A stretch of DNA of 64,000 nucleotides from assembly GCF_012273895.1 (NCBI RefSeq), contig NC_052106.1:2666001-2730000 (forward strand), in the 5' to 3' direction. The stretch is from Zerene cesonia (taxonomy: Eukaryota > Arthropoda > Insecta > Lepidoptera > Pieridae). The position numbers were made by a program, and so were the translations under genes. Within the stretch, counting starts at the first letter, position 1, and every line of letters begins with the position of its first letter. Positions 45,011-58,540 of the stretch are shown here, one piece after another. Below the pieces are notes generated by a model, which had not been told where the DNA came from, ran no database searches, and worked only from the letters and a program-made list of their open reading frames with translations.

Positions 45011-46961
45011 ATACTATAAAAGTATGTAGTAGAACTATTTGCAAAACTTTAGCCCTTGTAAAGTTTCAGGATAATATAAAAGCATGGTTATTGTTCCGTA
45101 TTTCTATTGACATATTTTATTCATAATCTTAAAGTATGCTTTTGAATGTACAAAAATTTGTTAATAAACGAGACGAAATGAATATCAAAACTGGCAGGTA
45201 CCTAGTTAAACAAATTGGATAGAAACGAAACATCATTGATTCTAACATCCGTTACCTATTCATTCACGACTTTTTGAAGTATTAAATAGCAATAGAGAAA
45301 GCTATTGTTTAAAGTATACCCTTACAATTTCTGAGTAAAAACATGACACAATGCCATACTATGATTACTTTAAACCATAAAAATTACCACGAATTGATAG
45401 CCGTGTTTTAAAAACTCATCAGTTAAAGCAAGGGGTGGATAGTTTAGCAAGGTATATACTAAATAGTTTTAAACTTAGCCATTTTTCTCGAATGTTACAA
45501 CATAGACTATAAAATAATATATTTTAGCTACCACTTATATCTCCATTCCTGGAATTTTATCAATAATTAACGTGAACATACACCAATATTGAGCAATAAC
45601 AATAATAAAAGGTACATGAAATACCACACAATTTTGATCACCAATAAAAAAATACGGAGTATAAACCCTGTATTGTTATTTATTATTGTATAATACTTAA
45701 ATCGTGTTTTTCAGGAACTGTTTTTTTTGAGTTTACAAAACGCAGTAAACATAATAATTGATTTAACTTAAGATTTATGCTATGAGACTATTGAATCCAT
45801 ATTCAACCTCTAACGGTCATTACACAGTTCCTACAAAACTGTTATTTATTCAGAACAATTGAACAATCGAGTTGTGAATTGATTAACATCGCAAAAGTAC
45901 ACTTGCAAACGAAATATTGTTAAAATAACCACGCGTTTTCACAAATATCTACCAGTTGACAGTTACAAAGAAAGGGATGTCGCGTTCTATTATTAGAACA
46001 ATAAAAATAAAAATACAATACATAGAACAATAAAAATATTTGAAATGAAAAAATTGCTGGCCTTATATATTTAATTTGCGATATTGAGTATTGCGATAAA
46101 ACTATATTATCATATCTCCAAAACATTTGTCCTTATTTAGGATACAGGTGGACTTTGTTGCATATAACTTCAAAACGAAAAAATCTATTCAGCATTTATT
46201 TTCCAACCACTTAAATGTGAATGCCAGTACACTTTAGAATAGTTGCCATCTGTTTTTTATTTCTAATATCGACTAATTGCTCTTTCAAATAAATAGAGTG
46301 CTCATTTATTCAATTATATGTTGCTCTATTAACAATCTCTTATCAGGTAATACACAAGGTATTACGTCGCTTAATAACACCTGATAATATCAATACATCA
46401 CTTTATTATTTGATGAAAATCATATTTAGTGCTGAGTTGAACGCGTGAAAATGTCGCGTCTCAAGATAATTATGCACGTGTTGGCAATTTGAAGAACACG
46501 TACCAAGGAGAATATTTTTTGATGTCAATGCAGTTTATTTACAATTTTAACATATTTACAATACAATCAAAAACTTACTATTGCTATTAAAATCCTATCA
46601 AATTATGTAACTTAATTCATAAAAGAAAAAGCGAAATAGGCTTGAATTTTTAATAGTTCTTTTTATTTAATTGATGACGCTGATGAATGTTTACTAAATA
46701 GTACCATATTAAATTATGTTATTAAGATATGGTTCACTGAATTCAACATCGCGTGAATATTAGTGCAATTAATTAAGACATAAACGATTTCAGTTATAAT
46801 GTAACTGGAAACGTTTTTTTTGCCGGTACATACACTGCTATTGTAAGCGCTTGTTTCTTATTTCAGTTGCATCATGTTTAAAATTTATAATATTTAAAAA
46901 CTATTACAATTTTTGTGTTAGTATTAAGTGCACAGTCTAATAATAAGAATATCCCACTCAC

Positions 46962-47070
46962 CATAATTATAACTTTGTGATGCACGCGGTCAGTCCACGA
47001 GGTATTTTTTAAATAAAACAAAACACGTCCGCCGTCTTTGGCGGTCGGCACGCGACTGCTTGTTTTAGGT
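46962..47070 (-). CDS. Candidate first exon of the 5'-nucleotidase gene (5' UTR plus ATG)
   Basis: On the minus strand, AAAGTTATAATTATG is followed directly by a consensus donor GTGAGTGGG (ATG at 46964-46962). Splicing to 35889 would be in phase 0 and gives MARLSQLTAVIAVV, a textbook signal peptide. The upstream 100 bp is unusually CpG-rich for this region (CGTCCGCCG...GGCGGTCGGCACGCG), as expected near a promoter. The first intron would be about 11 kb. The upper boundary given is a guess; the true transcription start is not visible. The exon could instead belong to an unseen gene. Confidence 0.45.
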
Positions 47071-47088
47071 TAGGTGCACGGTAAATGT

Positions 47089-47129
47089 ATGCGCGTGCGC
47101 ATCTCTGATAAATATTTTGATAACGATAA
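47089..47129. promoter_or_regulatory. GATA-motif cluster and NRF1-like site upstream of the candidate first exon
   Basis: TGATAA at 47106-47111 and 47118-47123 and CGATAA at 47124-47129 give three GATA-factor core sites in 24 bp. ATGCGCGTGCGCAT at 47089-47102 resembles the NRF1/ewg site. All lie 125-170 bp upstream (minus strand) of the candidate ATG exon. GATA factors drive many insect gut and fat-body genes; that link here is inference. Confidence 0.35.
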
Positions 47130-47199
47130 CGAATTTGATGCAGGAGCATAAAATAGCGTAAAGTTGTATTAGAAAGCTGCTAGATGTGGAGCCTTTAGT

Positions 47200-50100
47200 G
47201 AAATGTGTAAAGATAGAGTTTTCCGCTCCATCTGTATTTTATAAAATGTTCCAGGTTGTGAGTTATTATAACCCGCACGTGTATTTTACAAATAATTCAC
47301 CCTTTTATTACCTACGGATATTTTTATTATGTACAGACGAAATTATAATCAGAATAGAGGCAATATCAATAAAAACCGCAATAAAAACTAAAATCTCTTG
47401 TTAGTCTAGTCTTTTTAGTTTACTCTTTTAGTTTTTATTGCAGTTGTTTAATATCATTACTCAAAATATAATTTTAATGGTTGTTTAATTTGTTTGACGA
47501 TTATTGTGACACTTATAATGTTAACGTCTAGTGCAAATGTTTAAACTCAATAGAAATATATTGTGACTTGCTCGATGATAACATTTTTTTTATTTTTTTT
47601 ACTATTGTTATGATTATTTAATTGTATCCATGTTGAGGTGAGAGTGTAAATAGAGTCAGCAACGTATATAATATCTCTTCTGTAAAACATATAAACAAAA
47701 TCATAACAAAACTGTCAAAAAAGTTTCATTCTGTATATTTAATGAAATCTATAAAAATATAATATCTTCAAACATATCATGCTAGTATCACACCCCAAAA
47801 GAAACATTTGAAATTTCTCTGACTGTTGTCCGGTTCTCAACATCCTTAGTATGGATTGGGAATTCTTATAACCGAGATTGTGGTAAGGCTGTATGAGATC
47901 GAAATAATTGCGGTAGTGTATTAAAAGTGATATAAAAATACTGGTTTTATAGTTGTCTATCGTTAGGTGAACTTGATTTCTTTCGGATACAATATATCGA
48001 ATCCTTCACACGTAAAATATAGATATTAATAATAGATATATTTTGTTTTGACATCTTTTGATTATAAAATCGAAAGAAATATCTCGTTATTTTGATATTT
48101 AATCAAATATTTACTCATTCGTTATTATTCTCTACTTTATGTTTCCAGGAACGAAAATATTACAGTTAATGGAAGGAATTTAATTAGTGTTCGATGAGAC
48201 TGTATACAATAGCCTTCTTAGTTTATTTCGTCAGTTAATAAAACTTGTTTAGTCCCAGTGAGTTGGAAGTATCAGCTCACACTGTAATACGGAGTTTATT
48301 TGGTTTAACTTAATGGGAATGTATTTTGTTTCCCTTCAAAACAGTATAAAGTAGTAATGCGTAGAGTTCAGGTTATCTATCGTAAACATATTGATATATA
48401 TTTTGCTGTGTATTTATATGTATCATATTAATTTCCTAGAGAGTAACCTGTGAAACTTCAAACAGTTTGTTAAATAAAGGATTCTTCAGGATATGTACAT
48501 TTAAAAAGATAACTCTTAAAAACATTTAAAACAATATTATCGAATATTTAATTAATTGAAAACGAATAAACATTACATCAGAGCAATTTTGAGCACTTCA
48601 TATATTATATATGTTTAACCAATAAATACGACTACTTTACTGATAACAATTGTTAGAATGTTCGTTTCAATTTCAAATTACCGTAAGTATCAGATAAGTT
48701 TTTATGTGTGTTGATAGAAGCCAATTTGTAAAAGCGATACATGATCACAGACAGTATCTACTTTGAGTTTCCTTAGCAAAGCTTTTACATTAGCAATATC
48801 TTATCAATTATCTGTGATTCGAACAGTGAGAGACGAGGGTTGATCAGTAGTGGAATTATGTAGAGTTTATGTAGGGACAGAAAAATATACTTAGATGTTT
48901 AAGAAACCTAAGTGATTAAGCCTACACCAAAATGGGTTATTTATCAAAATATTTCCCTTATATATCTTGAATATAAGTGACGTTGTACTTGTATAATATT
49001 TGTATTATTTGAAAGTCTATATATGTATTTGTTGTGGAGATAGTGATGTTACAGATACTTTTTTAACATTAACGAATCGATTTTACGATCTTCTTACTAT
49101 CAAATTGCTTTAAAGGAATAAAATTTTGAAAAATGTTTTAATTGGTTAATTGACTTAATATGAAATGTAAAATTTTTAATACACGAATGAGTTGAAGTAT
49201 TTTCCGCGATGATGTAATATAGGACATTGAATGATACAATCTTAGGAAAAACAAAATTAGGGTTGTATTCAACCGAGTTAATATATACGTGTTTTCATTA
49301 ATAAATATATTTTAAGAGGTTAGAAGCAATCTCTCAAGAAAATACGTTAATATTACAATCTCAGTATGGCACTGAAGTAATTATAAATAAATGGTAGACA
49401 AACTGTTTGTTCTTCGATCGAAATAATGCGAAAATATATACCTTGTTTATAGTGTTGTATCATACAGAATAGTGTTGTATAAATAGCCGGTGACGTAGGA
49501 AGTTTGTGGGTGTGTTAATGATTAATGATGCTAATTAGAGGTGAATAGACGTATTAATGTTGTCTCGATCAAAACGTTTTTTGTTTCTCTATAACATTTT
49601 GTGCTGTTAAAAGATAAGAGCGTTGATGTTTTAAGCTGTATTATTTTATTATGAGTGGATCAATTAAATATCAGTTATGCAAATAGTATTACGGTATTTT
49701 TAACTTTAAACCTTTCTTCAAATTAAAAATTTCCAACTTTATGCTCCATATTGCATCCATTGAAGTATATTTTGATGTTTGTTGAAATAAAATTTAATTA
49801 CCGACACCAAGCTGAAAATAGAACAAATATCTACCTATTGAATCAACCGCAAATAAATGGAATAGCGACAGGAAAATAATGAACCAAAAAGGAAAGATGA
49901 ATATCGGATTTGTATAAAATTAATTGTATTGCACCTTTACTCTTAAAATTCACTGTAATTAAAATACTATTTGTGGCCGTCTTCCATCTATTGCGAGAAA
50001 TACAGATTATATAATTCTATAAGAGTAATAATAATTTGTTTTGTTATTGTTGCAAGAGTCATTGAGTGTTTTACTTACCAAAAACTTTATTTATAAAATT

Positions 50101-53100
50101 CACGTAAACACAATGCTTATATCAAATAACCTTGTTTATTTATATGATTATTTTTTATTCAGGCAGACGAAAATGGACTTAAATTTTGGTACATTGTTAG
50201 AGCTAAGGTTATTGGTTATCTTAGTAAATCATAGCGCATAGTTAAAACTAAGCGAGGTTTTTGCACGACACCCGATCATTGGCCCGGAAGATCTGAAGAT
50301 TGACGGACTTAAAATAGATTGACTAGCGTGACAAGATCACGTCGTTTTGTTGTAAGGCAATCCATTTTAACGTCTATGTATTTTAGTTGTTCGGTGTTTA
50401 GATAAACCGGGAAGCGAACGATACCTTATTCCATATTTTTTTGGTACGCAACTGATATTTGGAAGATTATAGTAGGCTTCAGAAGATTTTGATAATACAA
50501 TAGGGGTATTTTATTGCATACATTAATTGGCGATACTCTAAATGCAATAATGAATTGTTAAACGGTTCATTTTGATATGGTCTCAAGAGTTTCTTGGGCC
50601 AGATGCTTGTCTGAGTTTTAAGTGAGAAAAAGTGACCATGCCTTCTTTGGTATAGGTCCGGCAAGATCTAGTTAGATTTGAGAAATAAATTAGTTTAAAT
50701 AGACATTGATTTAACTTTATGTGATTTCAATGACAGGGATTGTAATGTAATGTTAATTCAATGTGATGCAATACGAGTACTATGAATGAAATACATGTGG
50801 TGCCAAGATAATGTAAAATTGTATTACGGCTCAGAATTATTTCCTTGAATTTATTGTTTTGTGTAAATAAAGAAAAATATATGACAGTTTTATAATAAAT
50901 CGTGCTTGAGATATTTAAGCACTTTCATTTAAATTGTAGTTTCATTACACATATATTACATAAAAAAAATGTCAGTGTGTGTATCATTGCGTAAAGCGTT
51001 ATGTATTTGTAACTTTCTGGACACTATGAATTGTTCATAATTTGTTGCAATATCTTACAGCAAATCGATACACGATATTATTCTAATGAGGTTAATGAGT
51101 GACTAATTAATTAGTTTCATAAGAATCGCTATTGTATTATTCTGTTACTAATGTAGAAAAGTTTATAACTTATTGAAATATTTTCGCATATAAATATATA
51201 GCGTCATAATTACCCTGTAATTCCATGAAACTAGCGAAAATGAATTACTATTATAATAAAACTACACGTGTATTTATCGAGAGATAGCTCACAATTCTTC
51301 ATAAAATGATAACAGTACTTTCATACGGAATAAGGAATTCGCAAAATACACGGGTCAAATGCCATGTTATATCAATTCTAGTGTGGAGATCCAAATCCCT
51401 TGTTCAGAGCCAATCCGCTTATAAAGGCAACTAGACTAATACCTCTAAATCTAGGCTTTTTCAATGACTTTTCAAAAATGCACAACGATGGAACCGAATG
51501 TTTTGTCTTTTATTACGCATTGCTTGATTTATGACAAAGTGGATAGTAAATGATTGTGAAGCACATTCAAAGTTACAATTATTAGATTAATTAATAATTT
51601 GTATTAAATTAAATATATGTGAAGAAAGTCGCAGTTTAGCCTTTCTGATTATAAGAGTAGTATTCACCTACAACACACATTTATCGATGTATCAAATAAA
51701 TAGAGTAGTGTACCTATCCATTAAACTTGGTCTATTTGCTTTCATCAGATTACATATCCTCTAAAACAAATATCTACACAGTTAAAATTATTCTTCAATC
51801 TCATCCGAACCTCTAAATATGACAATACCTCAAAACCGCTCTTGTTACATATTTTAAATTGATTGGCTATAAAAGGAACTCCCAAGATAGACGGGTCGAA
51901 TTGTCCACTCCTATCCGCCTGTCGAACTTATAGGTCAAGTGTCAAAGTTTCTATTTAAAGGTTAAATCAGTATCAAATTCTCGAAATGATTGCTAGAATT
52001 ACAGAATTTCATAATATCACTGGTGGGTTTAATACTTTTCTAATTTTGTCGCCCGTGTTCAATTGATGTGCATTTAATATTTAATAGTAATTTGAATGTA
52101 TCGAAATTAAATTACAACTGAATATTTTAGAGAATTTATCGAAGTTTTAATATATTTAGGTAATAACAGGGCAGAGTGGCTAAATGTTATAAGATTATTT
52201 TTTGTTTCCTGTATAAAATTTAACGACAATAGTGGTATTGTGCTATTGCTTTTTATAAGCGATAGGCGTTAAATAATATTTAATGTAGTTTCACTGTAAT
52301 GTAGAATGATTTAATCCAATTTTAAATGGAAACTAAATCTTATTATGCTATAAATACAACCATAATGGCGACATGCGGAAATATTGCCATCAACGAAATT
52401 TCCTCCGTACGGAGTTATTAACGATTTATCAATTGATAATATTGTGATTTTTCTCATAACATTGTAATACCACAGATAATATAATACCACACTAGTAGTA
52501 AGTAATACATTACAATAATTTTGAAAGCATAAGTAAAAGATTCACATGTTATTTACTGAAATTTAATAATTCTTGTTGCAAGATTTTTAAATTGTTCACA
52601 ATTAAAAATATATATATTTTACTTACACTAATACTTGTGGAGAGATTAACTTAGATCTTCATTAGAAAGCTGATCTTTTAAACTTATGAACATATTCTAT
52701 CTCGGTCAAAATATGAAACAAATATAATGTCTACCTATTTTACAATGCACCAGTTTCATGTCATACTAAGAAAGTTGTCATGAAATATTATAGTTAATTA
52801 AAAGTGAATGTAGATTATCATTCTAATATTACAATTCGTGTTTATGCTACTACAGACAGTACTACATACAAAACGTAAGTATTGTACCAAACGCATATAG
52901 AGATCAAGCTTACATTCGGGTCTCCGTGAATTTTTACATACTGATGAATAAATATTAATGTTTCATTCACAAATTTTTGTTTGTGTTAGTTATTAAGGTA
53001 AATATCATTCAATGGCTTGACTTAGGCACAGTAAAAAATAATTTTATGAAGAAATCTTTGTCGAGTCATAGAATCATGTATAATCTGTGGAAATGCTCTG

Positions 53101-53760
53101 TTCATTTATATGTATTTTATTACAAGCAAGTAATTAATTTTAGTCTGATAAGTAATCACAGAAAAACCTATCGCTTTCCTGTCCACAAACATTTATACGA
53201 GACTCTGAATTCGTTTACTCTACCAGGTAAATACTAAGATGAATATGTTACGGTAAACATTTGCCGATTCAGCGCTTAGTTACTTGAAGTTTGAACACAG
53301 ATTCAATATATACTTAGTGTATTACACGGACTGTTTGAAATGCATAGCTGCAAATCAGTCATTATAATTGTGTACACCTCTGTACGTTATTAGATCCTGT
53401 CGCTTGTGGGCGATTAATATTGTGGCAAACATTGAAATGAAATGCGCATAACACAGTTACGAGTTTTGCATTTGTCAGGGTAATGAGTATTGATGTATTT
53501 AGAGTTCGAATTTGTTGTGGACTTCGACAATTTTGTTCTTTTTTTACAAAAAATATTAAACCAGTATTAAAAGATAACGAAACCAATATAGGTTGTTGAG
53601 ATAGGTTAATAGTATAATGCCAGATTTTGGGTTCGGATAAAATTGTGAGATAATGCTGTTTGTTTTAATACATTTTTTCCTTAATGTGATGTTATGCAAA
53701 ATGGAGCTTGTACGTCAGGTTTTCTATTTAAGAGCAGAATAATGCTTAATCAGTTTTTTT
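47200..53760. other. Non-coding, AT-rich; one inverted repeat
   Basis: No gene is seen. A perfect 16-bp inverted repeat (GCAATAAAAACTAAAA at 47378-47393 and its complement at 47426-47441) flanks a 32-nt loop, with about 11 further imperfectly paired positions outside. Open frames of 60-90 codons here are AT-rich and lack splice or protein-like character. Confidence 0.6.
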
Positions 53761-53769
53761 CTTCAAGCA

Positions 53770-53945
53770 ACTTCAAAAGGGGAGGAAGTTTGATTCGACT
53801 TTATTTTTTGTGTTTGTTACCTCATAACTTTTCTGATTTTTGTGATTAATTTTTTTATTTGAAAGCTGATGCCTGCCATGTGGTTCTGCCCAGTATAATT
53901 TGATCTCAATCTGTCAATTTGAAGGCGGTTTAATTATTTTTAATA
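53770..53945 (+). repeat. Lepidopteran interspersed repeat (CAACTTCAAAAGGGGAGG)
   Basis: AACTTCAAAAGGGGAGGAAG, TTGATTCGACTTTATTTTTT, TTACCTCATAACTTTTCTG, GAAAGCTGATGCCTGCC and TTTGAAGGCGGTTTAATT follow the family block order. Confidence 0.75.
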
Positions 53946-55849
53946 ATAATTATGCAGTATAAATAAAATACTTTTTAGTGAAAGATGTAAATTTGAGAAC
54001 TGTTAATTTAGATTTATAAATAAGTTTACATAATGGGATAAAGACCGGGGCGGGTTTTGAGTAAGTTAAGTAATTTCAATGATGTTAAAGCTTAGCTTGT
54101 GATATACATCCAGTTATATTATAGGTTTATTTTTTCATGGAACATTTTATGCCGGTCGGTTACATTACGGGTACATAATATTTCTAATGCTTTTCCTAAG
54201 CCTAACAATAGATTGTAATAATAATAAATGTAATTTTCTTACCGTACGCACTGTATGATATGCATACTACGCTATTTATATGCATTTAAATTATGTTATG
54301 AATATGTTGCAATAATTTATCCTTATTTACCGTTTCCAACACAAATCAGAATAGATTCATCATATATATGTATTAACCAAAATCATTTTATTATATAAAA
54401 AGCAAAGGTTCAAAAATATTCACTATCATAAGTTGGTTAGGTATTTTTCCATATTATGTTTGAACTTGGGCGTTGCACATGAATCAAAATAATACATATA
54501 GGTACATCTCGTAGATACGATATCTCCTTGACAACATCGACCGAATTACGCATGACGGGACAATATCTACCTAAGCGTAAGCTTGGAGCAGTCTAGGTAC
54601 AGATATGTATAACAAAGATTCTGAAACGTCTTGAACCTATCTTGTCTCAGTTGAAGACTAAAATACAATTATGGTATATACAGTTAGACCCAAAAGTGAT
54701 AACTATTATATTAAAATTGTGGGTTACGTGTTGTTAATTGGATGTCTATATTCTATGTACATAAGAAGATAAGAAATAATAAGAATTCTCCGAGAATATA
54801 AGAGTTCTTGAAGATGCCTTATCTTCTTTTAAAGGAAATCATCGGTTGCAGACGTAGGCAGCTGTCTATCGGTTTTAATTGAAACCCTTTTCAATGAAAA
54901 ATCCTAGATTTAAATAATATATATAGTTGTGCTTTTAAATGTTATTTCATATTTATTGTTTACATATAGGCTAATGTATTCTATCTTAAAAACTATAAAA
55001 ATTTACTGCTCTGGTACAACAGACTACCTAATAAAAAACGAAATAATATATAGTCTCAATATAAAATTTAAAATAATTCATTTCAATAATTAATATATTA
55101 ATAATTAATTTCAATTTCGTGCAAATTATATTGATACGACAGTGATTTTTCTCGAAAACTATTGAAAAAACCACACTGGTGTTTTATAAACAAACGTCAA
55201 TGCAAATACTAATTCTCGTTATGTATTCTAATATAGTTCTCGATATGTATTTTTATTTATCAAAGCGCCTTCTAATTATAAGTTGCGAAATGTATAGATC
55301 TTACGTTAAAAGGATTGTACTTGTAAATCTTTAATTTCAGCAAAATGTACGCTACTACAAGCGTTAAGAAATTATTGTACTTCCTTTATTAAAAGTAAAT
55401 ATGTGATGAAATATAGAAGTACTATCAGTGGCAATGTCTTCGTAACTGAAAGTAGAATTTCATACAAAACCGTTTTGATTAGCATCAACCAAAGTTTATA
55501 TTCTACATGCTTCACAATGTACTGGCGTTCACAGGTTTAAGCGCAAATTAGATACGTAATTTTAGAAGGTCGCGTAACTATCAGCGTAATAACGTTATGT
55601 TTGCCTGCACATCATAAAGATATTACATATGATAACCAGTGTATTTGACTGACGTTGAATATATATTTGTTCGTCTATTTTTGCTGAGGGTAATAAAACA
55701 ACGTTAATTACAATTGTTATATTAAGCACTTTTATGGATTACGCCTCATGAAAGTGAATTTTTTCTTTGAGTTGAATTCGAAATAATGACTGACATCGAA
55801 AACCGTTTAAACGAAAACGATAACATAGTTTTAGTACAAAATGGAATCT

Positions 55850-56085
55850 AAGAAATTCCTATCTGTCTGTCGGTCTGCCTGTTTGTCTGTCTCTTCTTCA
55901 TGGATAAATCATAGAACCGACTTGGATGATGGTACAGAAATTGTTTGAGACCCGAGAAAGGATATAGGATAGTTTTTGTCCCAGAAATCCCATGGGAACG
56001 GGAACATAGCGGTAAAACCTGTCTATATATGTGTATCTTTAAATTTGATTGAATGGGCGACGTCGCAGGCGGGACGCTGATTTAA
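55850..56085 (+). repeat. SINE/LINE-tail-like repeat fragment
   Basis: CTGTCTGTCGGTCTGCCTGT microsatellite-like start, ATAGAACCGACTTGGATGAT, GGATATAGGATAGTTTTTGT, AATCCCATGGGAACGGGAAC and GGGCGACGTCGCAGGCGGGA. The layout is typical of repeat tails in Lepidoptera; the family is not assigned. Confidence 0.5.
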
Positions 56086-57234
56086 ACTTATCTGTAAAAA
56101 AATTACAATCAAAAGAATATATTATCATGTATAAATATTATTGAACACCAAAAATATCCTAAATCCATGCTTCAATATAATAAATTTCAATTATATAACA
56201 ATTGACTGTAACTGACGAAATTATAAAATAAATACAAGGACGATATCTGAACTACAGATAATTAATATAATACTATACTCTTAAGTCACAATGTATCGGA
56301 GGTTTTTTGTAAAATCTAGCTAAATATTACTGGAAATGCATCCGTGGATCGATACAAATTGGGTTACGATCGGACCAGGAGAATTACTGCTCCCCTCATG
56401 GTCGGCGTTCAAATGGTGGCATAATTAGACGTGCTATCGTTTCTTACCAAGTGTGGGGGTTGCAATTCAATATTCTTGTCCGTTCTTTTTCTAGAATTTT
56501 CTCTCGATTCGAAATTATTTGTTGCTAATTATCTATTGTTGGCTTTTAAATATAGTTTGTTGTTTCTTCTATCTTCTAAGTTGTGGATTAGTGTTACGAC
56601 ACGGTTTACGCATACAGACAAATAACGAATTTAGTGATATTTGTTATTAATATTCTAACGAGGATATTTCCTATGGCGTAATAATCATTACACACTTTCT
56701 TCTCCTTAAATCTTCTTTAATCAATCCGTGTTTTGATGAAAGAGGGACTAGTTAATTATTTTAATATTTTATCAGACTATTACGACTTAGATGAAGTAAT
56801 AATTAGACGCTGATGATAATGAAGAGCAAATAAAGCGTCTCAAGATAACTTATGAAAATATCGTCCTTTTTCATATTGTATCATAATGTGATAAACTCTA
56901 ATACAAATATCTAACCTGTGAATTATGAGCTAACGCATACTTTCTATAACATTTTATTTCATATTAATTTTCATAATTGTTTCACGCTTAAAAATTAAAG
57001 AAGTTTATGCCGTCAGAATACTTGACGAAGAATTTCATACGTGCTAAAACACTAAAACACACTGTACTGTATGTATATACAAATGCATATACGCTCTGTC
57101 ATATTCTCATACTCTACATAGTTCACTATCATAAGGCACTGCTATATTAAATAGTTACAGTAATAATTGGATGGTGTTTTCTACTTACAGTGCCAAACAA
57201 TCCAAAACTTTTTACAAAGTCAAGTTTAGTGTAT

Positions 57235-57405
57235 GAAATCGTGAAACTAGAAGAGATGAGTTTGTTTGTTTGAACGTGCTAATATCAGGACCGATTTGGA
57301 CTTAGGATTGGACCGATTTCAAAATCTCTTTCATTTTAATCGTCTACCGTAATCCCCGAGTTTTCTATATATGTAACACGGGTGAAACCGGGGCGGAATG
57401 CTAGT
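57235..57405 (-). repeat. SINE-like fragment, inverted
   Basis: GAGTTTGTTTGTTTGAACGT (reverse of the usual tail), ATCAGGACCGATTTGGA and ACACGGGTGAAACCGGGGCG with GGAATGCTAGT, the inverted GC-rich 5' end. Confidence 0.65.
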
Positions 57406-58203
57406 CGCATTTTAAAATAATCATCAATTATTTTAATTTAATAAATATATCGTGTGTCGTTTATCGTGGAAAATGTTCAACATTTTATTACAAGTTCATT
57501 AAGTTTCATTCACGCTACAGCGAAACCCTTTGATATAAAATACACAAATTAATTCAATTTTAATTGGAAAATGTATTCGTATGCACTTTTAAAATATATT
57601 TTTCGCAAGTGTTCTTATATAAGTTAATTCATTAGGTACGCTAAAATATGCTTTATATAACAAGAAACCTCATACTTCAACCTAACAGCCTTTTTAACTT
57701 ATGTTCTTATATTATAAGTTCTTTACTTGCTATAATATTAACTGCAAAATTAACCTGGAGCAAGACATAAGATCTTCTTAAACAATTATAGTGGAGTATC
57801 GGCTTACTTCTTAGTATAAATCATAATTTCATCATAAATATCCTGTGGCTACGTCAATTTTTTGATGCACGTTTATTAAGACAAACTCGGGCATCCTTAC
57901 ATACACACACATGCACACCCATCCACACACCCACTCACGTTTTTTTATCTTATTTGTTATATTTTATTAATTTCTATTTTAATTCTTATCTACTCATATT
58001 AAGAAAATGATAAATATAATGTATTTTAATAAAAGGGCATACTAAACATCTGACCTGGCGGCTACGATGCTATTTCCAACGGACGATGAATTTTATGCGA
58101 AATAAAAGATTTCCCTATGTTCTAATAAATATTTGTAGTTGTAAGTAAGTGTGATATATACCTACTATCAGCAAGTAGGTTAATGTACCGGAATGCTAAG
58201 GAG

Positions 58204-58282
58204 TTCTATAGAGTGTACTTGGACTTGCACAAACTCGACTTGTGTAAACTTAGAGTTTGTGCAAAGACCAAGTTTCATAGAA
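58204..58282. ncRNA. microRNA-precursor-like hairpin (candidate)
   Basis: Left arm ACTTGGACTTGCACAAACTC (58217-58236) pairs with GAGTTTGTGCAAAGACCAAG + T (58253-58273). There is a perfect 10-bp inner stem, one bulged A, one A/A mismatch and a 16-nt loop. After a 7/3-nt internal loop, the outer 6 bp TTCTAT/ATAGAA (58204-58209, 58277-58282) close the stem. The total of 79 nt with one 20-22-nt duplex is the size of an insect pre-miRNA. The mature sequence is not one I recognise. It could equally be a remnant of a short inverted-repeat transposon. Confidence 0.4.
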
Positions 58283-58449
58283 TCAATAGCTAAATATATA
58301 GCGCTAGATGTATAGTTTTGATTCGTGGAGATTGGTTGGATACTTATAAAAAGGATGTTTAAACTGAGTGACCCATATGCTATTACTCACTTATACGTTA
58401 TGGTATAGAAAGAAAAACGTGTTTTTTTATAATCGACACGCAGACGTTT

Positions 58450-58540
58450 GACCACAATTCCGCCTGATGAGAAGCGGAGATATGGGTGCACGTCTACCAA
58501 GAAGGTGCCTATTCACCCTGGCTTTGTAGAGGGCAAAAGT
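58450..58540 (+). repeat. Interspersed-repeat fragment (CCGCCTGATGAGAAGCGGAG)
   Basis: CCGCCTGATGAGAAGCGGAG followed by CTACCAAGAAGGTGCCTATT and CACCCTGGCTTTG is a GC-rich island in AT-rich DNA. The start resembles the CCTGATGGTAAGCG repeat family but the rest differs. Only one copy is in the window. Confidence 0.4.

Larger units (their letters stand above)
35930..46960. other. Probable 11-kb first intron of the nucleotidase gene, repeats only
   Basis: No exon was recognised on either strand. The interval holds SINE-like copies (36178-36430, 43820-44190, 44865-45010, with a decayed piece near 40275-40400), GATGGTAAGCG repeats (37218-37350, 37851-38160, 38270-38640), a CCGACTTGAAAAAAAGG repeat (43328-43510) and a 13-G homopolymer at 43565-43577. 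Confidence 0.6.

Noticed and set aside
47064..47076. TTAGGTTAGGT, resembling the lepidopteran telomere repeat
   Set aside because: Only two units; expected by chance and too short to be an interstitial telomere tract.
56340..56625. GC-richer stretch with a 64-codon frame
   Set aside because: No splice sites or conserved motif; likely a decayed repeat, too weak to call.
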